Positions 58,495 through 61,450 of a DNA stretch of 61,450 bases are shown one piece after another. The DNA is from Sulfitobacter sp. F26204 (GTDB lineage Bacteria > Pseudomonadota > Alphaproteobacteria > Rhodobacterales > Rhodobacteraceae), in contig NZ_JAPMLQ010000012.1 in NCBI RefSeq assembly GCF_026410305.1, positions 1 through 61,450 of the forward strand, in the 5' to 3' direction. Positions within the stretch are counted from its first letter, which is position 1; each line of letters opens with the position of its first letter. The notes beneath the pieces are model-generated. The model made no database searches. It saw nothing but the letters and a program-made list of their open reading frames with translations, and was not told the origin of the DNA. Made by a program: the position numbers and the translations under genes.

Positions 58495-59257
58495 CCCAGA
58501 CAAGAGTATGGAAATCGAATTTGGACTCAAGGGTCGGTTTCACAACCTCCATGTACGGCGATAGATCAAAATCACGCGGCGCGAATAGTGAATGGTGACG
58601 GATATGGAATATCTCTTGTTGCACGGAATTCTCTGCGTCATTGACCGTTACTTCGGGTAGGATGGGATAATTGATCGATTGAAACGCCTGGGCGATCAAA
58701 GTGGAACAAATTGCTCTGGTCGGATCCCCCGATCCAATCGCAAGCATCCTGCGCCGCCACCGGGACGGTACAGGCAAAGGCGGCATGAAATACCGGAGCA
58801 AATCAAAAATGTTACGCAGATCATACCGCAAGCCCAACTTGTCGATCATAAACCCGACAACTGCCATCCGCTCCGCATCGGTCAGTGAACTGGGGCGGCA
58901 AATACGCAGGTTGAAACCCCGATATTTTTCGACCGGCGATACGATACAGCCCTCGTGAAGATTAACTTCGATCAACTGAAGATTGGCCTGCCCGTTTTTG
59001 GTGTCCCCCATCGCCCCTCCGATGAACAATGCCGCATGTGACCAAGTAGACTGCGTTAGATATTTGATGGCACCGGAAATCCGTTCGTTGCCTTCGACCA
59101 ACACGACATCTCCAGGTCTTAGAATCTCGCACAACTTGTCAAAATCAACGTGAACAGCAGGTGTATATCTTGGATGTCGCGAATGAAGATGCCGTGCCAG
59201 AAAATGACCGCAATTGTGAAGAAAAGCATTCATAGCCCTCTGCATTTTTTCAAACAT
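58478..59257 (-). CDS. YiiX-like permuted papain-fold (NlpC/P60 superfamily) protein
   Basis: A 259-residue protein of the permuted NlpC/P60 fold. The segment LRPGDVVLVEGNERISGAIK leads to the histidine in STWSHAALFIG (H74), and the nucleophile is C184 in RAICSTLIAQAFQS, the His-before-Cys order of YiiX/YebB-like proteins. Members are thiol hydrolases acting on lipids or peptides. There is no clear signal peptide. ATG 59257 with GGGA upstream was chosen; later ATGs are possible. It is a single gene, convergent with the cyclo-ligase gene, and 290 bp before the acyl-CoA dehydrogenase stop. Confidence 0.8.
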   Translation of the reverse strand: MFEKMQRAMNAFLHNCGHFLARHLHSRHPRYTPAVHVDFDKLCEILRPGDVVLVEGNERISGAIKYLTQSTWSHAALFIGGAMGDTKNGQANLQLIEVNLHEGCIVSPVEKYRGFNLRICRPSSLTDAERMAVVGFMIDKLGLRYDLRNIFDLLRYFMPPLPVPSRWRRRMLAIGSGDPTRAICSTLIAQAFQSINYPILPEVTVNDAENSVQQEIFHIRHHSLFAPRDFDLSPYMEVVKPTLESKFDFHTLVWENPGP

Positions 59258-59547
59258 GGCACAATTTCCCAGGCTGGATGCAGAACCATTATCATTCCCG
59301 GACGACCACCCAAAGAAGTCTGTGATCAACAAATGGTTTTCTACGCGACCCTTTCTGGCTTTTTGCCCTGATCAACCATCCAGCAACCGACGTTGGCCGT
59401 CGAATGCAGGCAATTGCCAAGGCAGATCACCCCGGCCGGGACAAGCGATTGTGCACGGGCGACTACTCCGCCAGTCATCTTATTCCGGGCGCTGATGTCC
59501 TTCGTAATCCTGCCAACGCCGGACCGGGGCAGACCGACCTCCCTCGA
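59258..59547. other. Intergenic stretch without recognisable gene
   Basis: About 290 bases between two minus-strand genes. Short open frames on the plus strand show no family resemblance and no ribosome site. Nothing convincing was seen. Confidence 0.4.
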
Positions 59548-61338
59548 TCAGGAGCCAGCGCCAAAATCGTTGGGTCTCAGGTTCAGTATCGAAGGGGCAG
59601 CGCCGGTAATGATCGTGGATAATGCATTTGCATGCGGCACCACATTGGCCATGTAGAACTTGATCGTTTTCATCTTGGCCTCATGAAAGCTGGAACCGGT
59701 TCCGGCCTCGATGCGCCGACCTGCATGTAACGCTGCATCGCCCATGGCCCATGCACCCAAGGCGATGCCGAACAGTTCAAGAACATCAGTTGCAACAGCC
59801 TGTGCTTCAGGACCCTTCTGTTGCAGTATCCAATTCGTTGCATTTTCAATGAGATAGGCCGATCCTCCGACTATCCCACTGAGTGTTGACCAATCCGCTG
59901 CCAGATTTTCCTGATCCGCAAGCACCAGCGCAGTCGCCCGCATATCTCTGACGATCTCGAATGCAGCCTTGCCACGGTCACGCAAGATCTTGCGCCCGAT
60001 CAGATCCAGCGCCTGAATGCCTGTCGTGCCTTCGTAGATCGTGGTGATCCGGGCATCCCTTAGGTATTGGGCAGCACCGGTTTCTTCGACATAGCCCATG
60101 CCGCCATGAACCTGAAGCCCGAGGGAAGCGTTCTCCACCGCCAGTTCCGTCGACCAGCCTTTGACCACAGGGATCAACAGATCGACGCGACGCTGGTGGC
60201 GTGCCTTTTCGTTTGCATCCTCTGATCTCTGGGCGAAATCCAGAGACCGGGCGGCACGATAGGCCAGAATACGGGCCGCTTCAGTCCGCGATTTCATCAA
60301 CCCCAGCATGCGCCGGACATCTGGATGACCAATGATTGCCGCGCTGCCGCTGTCTTCGGGCGTGACGCCTTGCTTGCGTTCCATCGCATAACGGGTCGCA
60401 TGCTGGCTTGCCTGTTCCGCAATACCAACGCCCTGCAGGCCTACATTCAGGCGCGCATTGTTCATCATCGCGAACATATATTGCAGGCCAACATTCGGCG
60501 CGCCAACCAGATACCCCACCGCACCACCGTTGTCACCAAAGGCAAGCGTACAGGTCGGGCTCGCATGGATGCCCAGTTTATGCTCAATCGAAACACAGCG
60601 CACATCATTGCGCTCTCCCAAACTGCCGTCAGCGTTGACCAGATACTTAGGAACCACAAACAAGGAGATGCCTTTCACCCCCTCCGGTGCATCGGGGAGC
60701 CTTGCCAATACCAGATGAATGATATTTTCGGTCAGATCATGTTCGCCATAGGTGATAAAGATTTTCTGGCCAGAAATAAGAAAACGATCCCCCTCCGGTT
60801 CCGCCTTTGACCGTATTGCCGCCAGATCGGACCCGGCCTGAGGTTCTGTCAGGTTCATCGTACCCGTCCATTCGCCACTGACCAACTTGGGGAGAAATAT
60901 TTCTTTCAATGCCGGCGATGCAAAGCCTTCCACAGCTTCGATCGCCCCCTGCGTCAACATCGGGCAAAGTTGGTATGCAGCGTTTGCACCCTGAAAGATT
61001 TCCTGGATACAGGCATTTACCACCGCAGGCAGGCCCATGCCGCCATGCTCGCCTTCCGCCGTCGGCGCATTCCAGCCCATTCCAACCAGTTGGTCATATG
61101 CCTGTTTCCAGCCGTCGGGCATCGTTACGGCACCCTTGGTGAACCCAAGTCCCTCGACGTCACCCACAACATTCAAAGGTGACAAAACCTGCGATGCAAA
61201 TTTACCGGCTTCCTCAAGAATAGCCGCAACCATGTCAGGGGTGGCATCCTCCAGACCGGGTAGTTTGGCGATGTCTTTCAAGCCACATAGCTCTTCGAGC
61301 ACAAAAATCATGTCTTCAATCGGAGCATTGTATGTCAT
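59548..61338 (-). CDS. Acyl-CoA dehydrogenase, DmdC-like (about 600 residues)
   Basis: A 596-residue dehydrogenase of the long bacterial type that includes DmdC, the 3-methylmercaptopropionyl-CoA dehydrogenase of DMSP breakdown. It has the FAD loop LTEPQAGSDLAAIRS near residue 165, VHGGMGYVEETGAAQYLRDARI near 415, and ITTIYEGTTGIQALDLIGRK with the catalytic glutamate (near 437), then a C-terminal domain of about 130 residues absent in short ACADs. CGGAGA precedes ATG 61338. It follows etfA by 21 bp, so its electron acceptor is made alongside. Several paralogues are common in this group, so the DMSP role is not certain. Confidence 0.9.
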   Translation of the reverse strand: MTYNAPIEDMIFVLEELCGLKDIAKLPGLEDATPDMVAAILEEAGKFASQVLSPLNVVGDVEGLGFTKGAVTMPDGWKQAYDQLVGMGWNAPTAEGEHGGMGLPAVVNACIQEIFQGANAAYQLCPMLTQGAIEAVEGFASPALKEIFLPKLVSGEWTGTMNLTEPQAGSDLAAIRSKAEPEGDRFLISGQKIFITYGEHDLTENIIHLVLARLPDAPEGVKGISLFVVPKYLVNADGSLGERNDVRCVSIEHKLGIHASPTCTLAFGDNGGAVGYLVGAPNVGLQYMFAMMNNARLNVGLQGVGIAEQASQHATRYAMERKQGVTPEDSGSAAIIGHPDVRRMLGLMKSRTEAARILAYRAARSLDFAQRSEDANEKARHQRRVDLLIPVVKGWSTELAVENASLGLQVHGGMGYVEETGAAQYLRDARITTIYEGTTGIQALDLIGRKILRDRGKAAFEIVRDMRATALVLADQENLAADWSTLSGIVGGSAYLIENATNWILQQKGPEAQAVATDVLELFGIALGAWAMGDAALHAGRRIEAGTGSSFHEAKMKTIKFYMANVVPHANALSTIITGAAPSILNLRPNDFGAGS

Positions 61339-61359
61339 GGTCTTGTTTCTCCGTTTGGA

Positions 61360-61450
61360 TCAAAGTTTATTGAGCATTTCCGGCACGGCCTCGAAAAGGT
61401 CCGCGACGAGTCCGAAGTCAGCGACCTGGAAGATCGGGGCTTCTTCGTCC
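61360..61450 (-). CDS. etfA: Electron transfer flavoprotein alpha subunit, C-terminal end
   Basis: The frame enters from the window edge and ends at TGA 61362-61360. The last 29 residues read EEAPIFQVADFGLVADLFEA followed by VPEMLNKL, the well-conserved C-terminus of EtfA, whose FAD/AMP domain ends in D/EAPIFQVAD-GLV-DLF. ETF carries electrons from acyl-CoA dehydrogenases to ETF-quinone oxidoreductase. It would serve the dehydrogenase encoded next and the others in the window. EtfB is expected just beyond the edge. Confidence 0.85.
   Translation of the reverse strand, partial: DEEAPIFQVADFGLVADLFEAVPEMLNKL

Noticed and set aside
59365..59600. Plus-strand frame with GRRMQAIAKADHPGRDKRL as a small gene
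   Set aside because: No recognisable motif, no ribosome site, and it runs into the dehydrogenase gene on the other strand.

Overview
The window looks like chromosome of an alphaproteobacterium of the Rhodobacteraceae (Roseobacter) type. This rests on GC-rich coding DNA, tightly packed operons with 4-bp stop/start overlaps, TRAP and LivHMGF-type transporters, many acyl-CoA dehydrogenases, a DmdC-like dehydrogenase next to etfA, and a small DUF6455-like protein. It is an inference; no rRNA or taxonomic marker is present. I saw no tRNA, rRNA or CRISPR array.

Region 1 (1-12.5 kb, all minus strand) is a compact catabolic gene train read from about 12.5 kb down to the window edge: class A FAD monooxygenase, EthD-like protein, SnoaL/NTF2-like protein, MarR regulator, FAH-family hydrolase, a TRAP transporter (binding protein, small and large permease), an acyl-CoA ligase, a thiolase, a nitroreductase-like flavoprotein and a 2-oxoacid dehydrogenase E1 of the AceE/MdeB type cut by the window edge. 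It appears to import an organic acid, hydroxylate and split it, then activate and thiolyse a product. A perfect 18-bp palindrome sits on the predicted promoter of the first gene, which has no visible ribosome binding site. A small ABM-type monooxygenase faces away at 12.9 kb.

Region 2 (13.2-15.3 kb) is an insertion-sequence scrapyard. A 1.25-kb IS3-family element with matched ends, a GGGAAAG slippery site and a one-base deletion in orfB sits inside remains of an IS6-family element. A second IS6-family transposase fragment with a nonsense codon follows. It also marks a change from very GC-rich DNA on the left to less GC-rich DNA on the right.

Region 3 (15.4-44.8 kb) is a large acyl-CoA catabolic island. 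It holds MaoC hydratase, two MDR reductases, two histidine phosphatases, a paired acyl-CoA dehydrogenase, two SDRs, thiolase, nitronate-monooxygenase-like flavoprotein, an APH-type kinase, an IclR regulator, a five-gene LIV-type ABC transporter, a serine hydrolase, acetoacetyl-CoA synthetase and TesB. A second, minus-strand operon encodes acyl-CoA ligase, 3-hydroxyacyl-CoA dehydrogenase, enoyl-CoA hydratase, an ACAD10/11-like dehydrogenase, two SDRs and a VOC protein. Two similar 17-bp palindromes, before the dehydrogenase operon and after iclR, are candidate IclR sites. The APH kinase plus ACAD10/11-like dehydrogenase suggests a split version of the 4-hydroxyacyl-CoA (levulinate/Lva-like) route.

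Region 4 (45.1-53.6 kb) is a LacI-controlled sugar or polyol ABC transporter with two ATPases, two permeases, a 62-residue membrane protein and a fused dihydroxyacetone kinase. The operator region carries a perfect 16-bp inverted repeat whose arms are themselves operator-like.

Region 5 (53.7-61.5 kb) holds a TPR-sulfotransferase, a YiiM-like MOSC protein, a second nitronate-monooxygenase-like protein coupled to 5-formyltetrahydrofolate cyclo-ligase, a YiiX-like permuted papain-fold protein, a DmdC-like acyl-CoA dehydrogenase and the last 29 codons of etfA.
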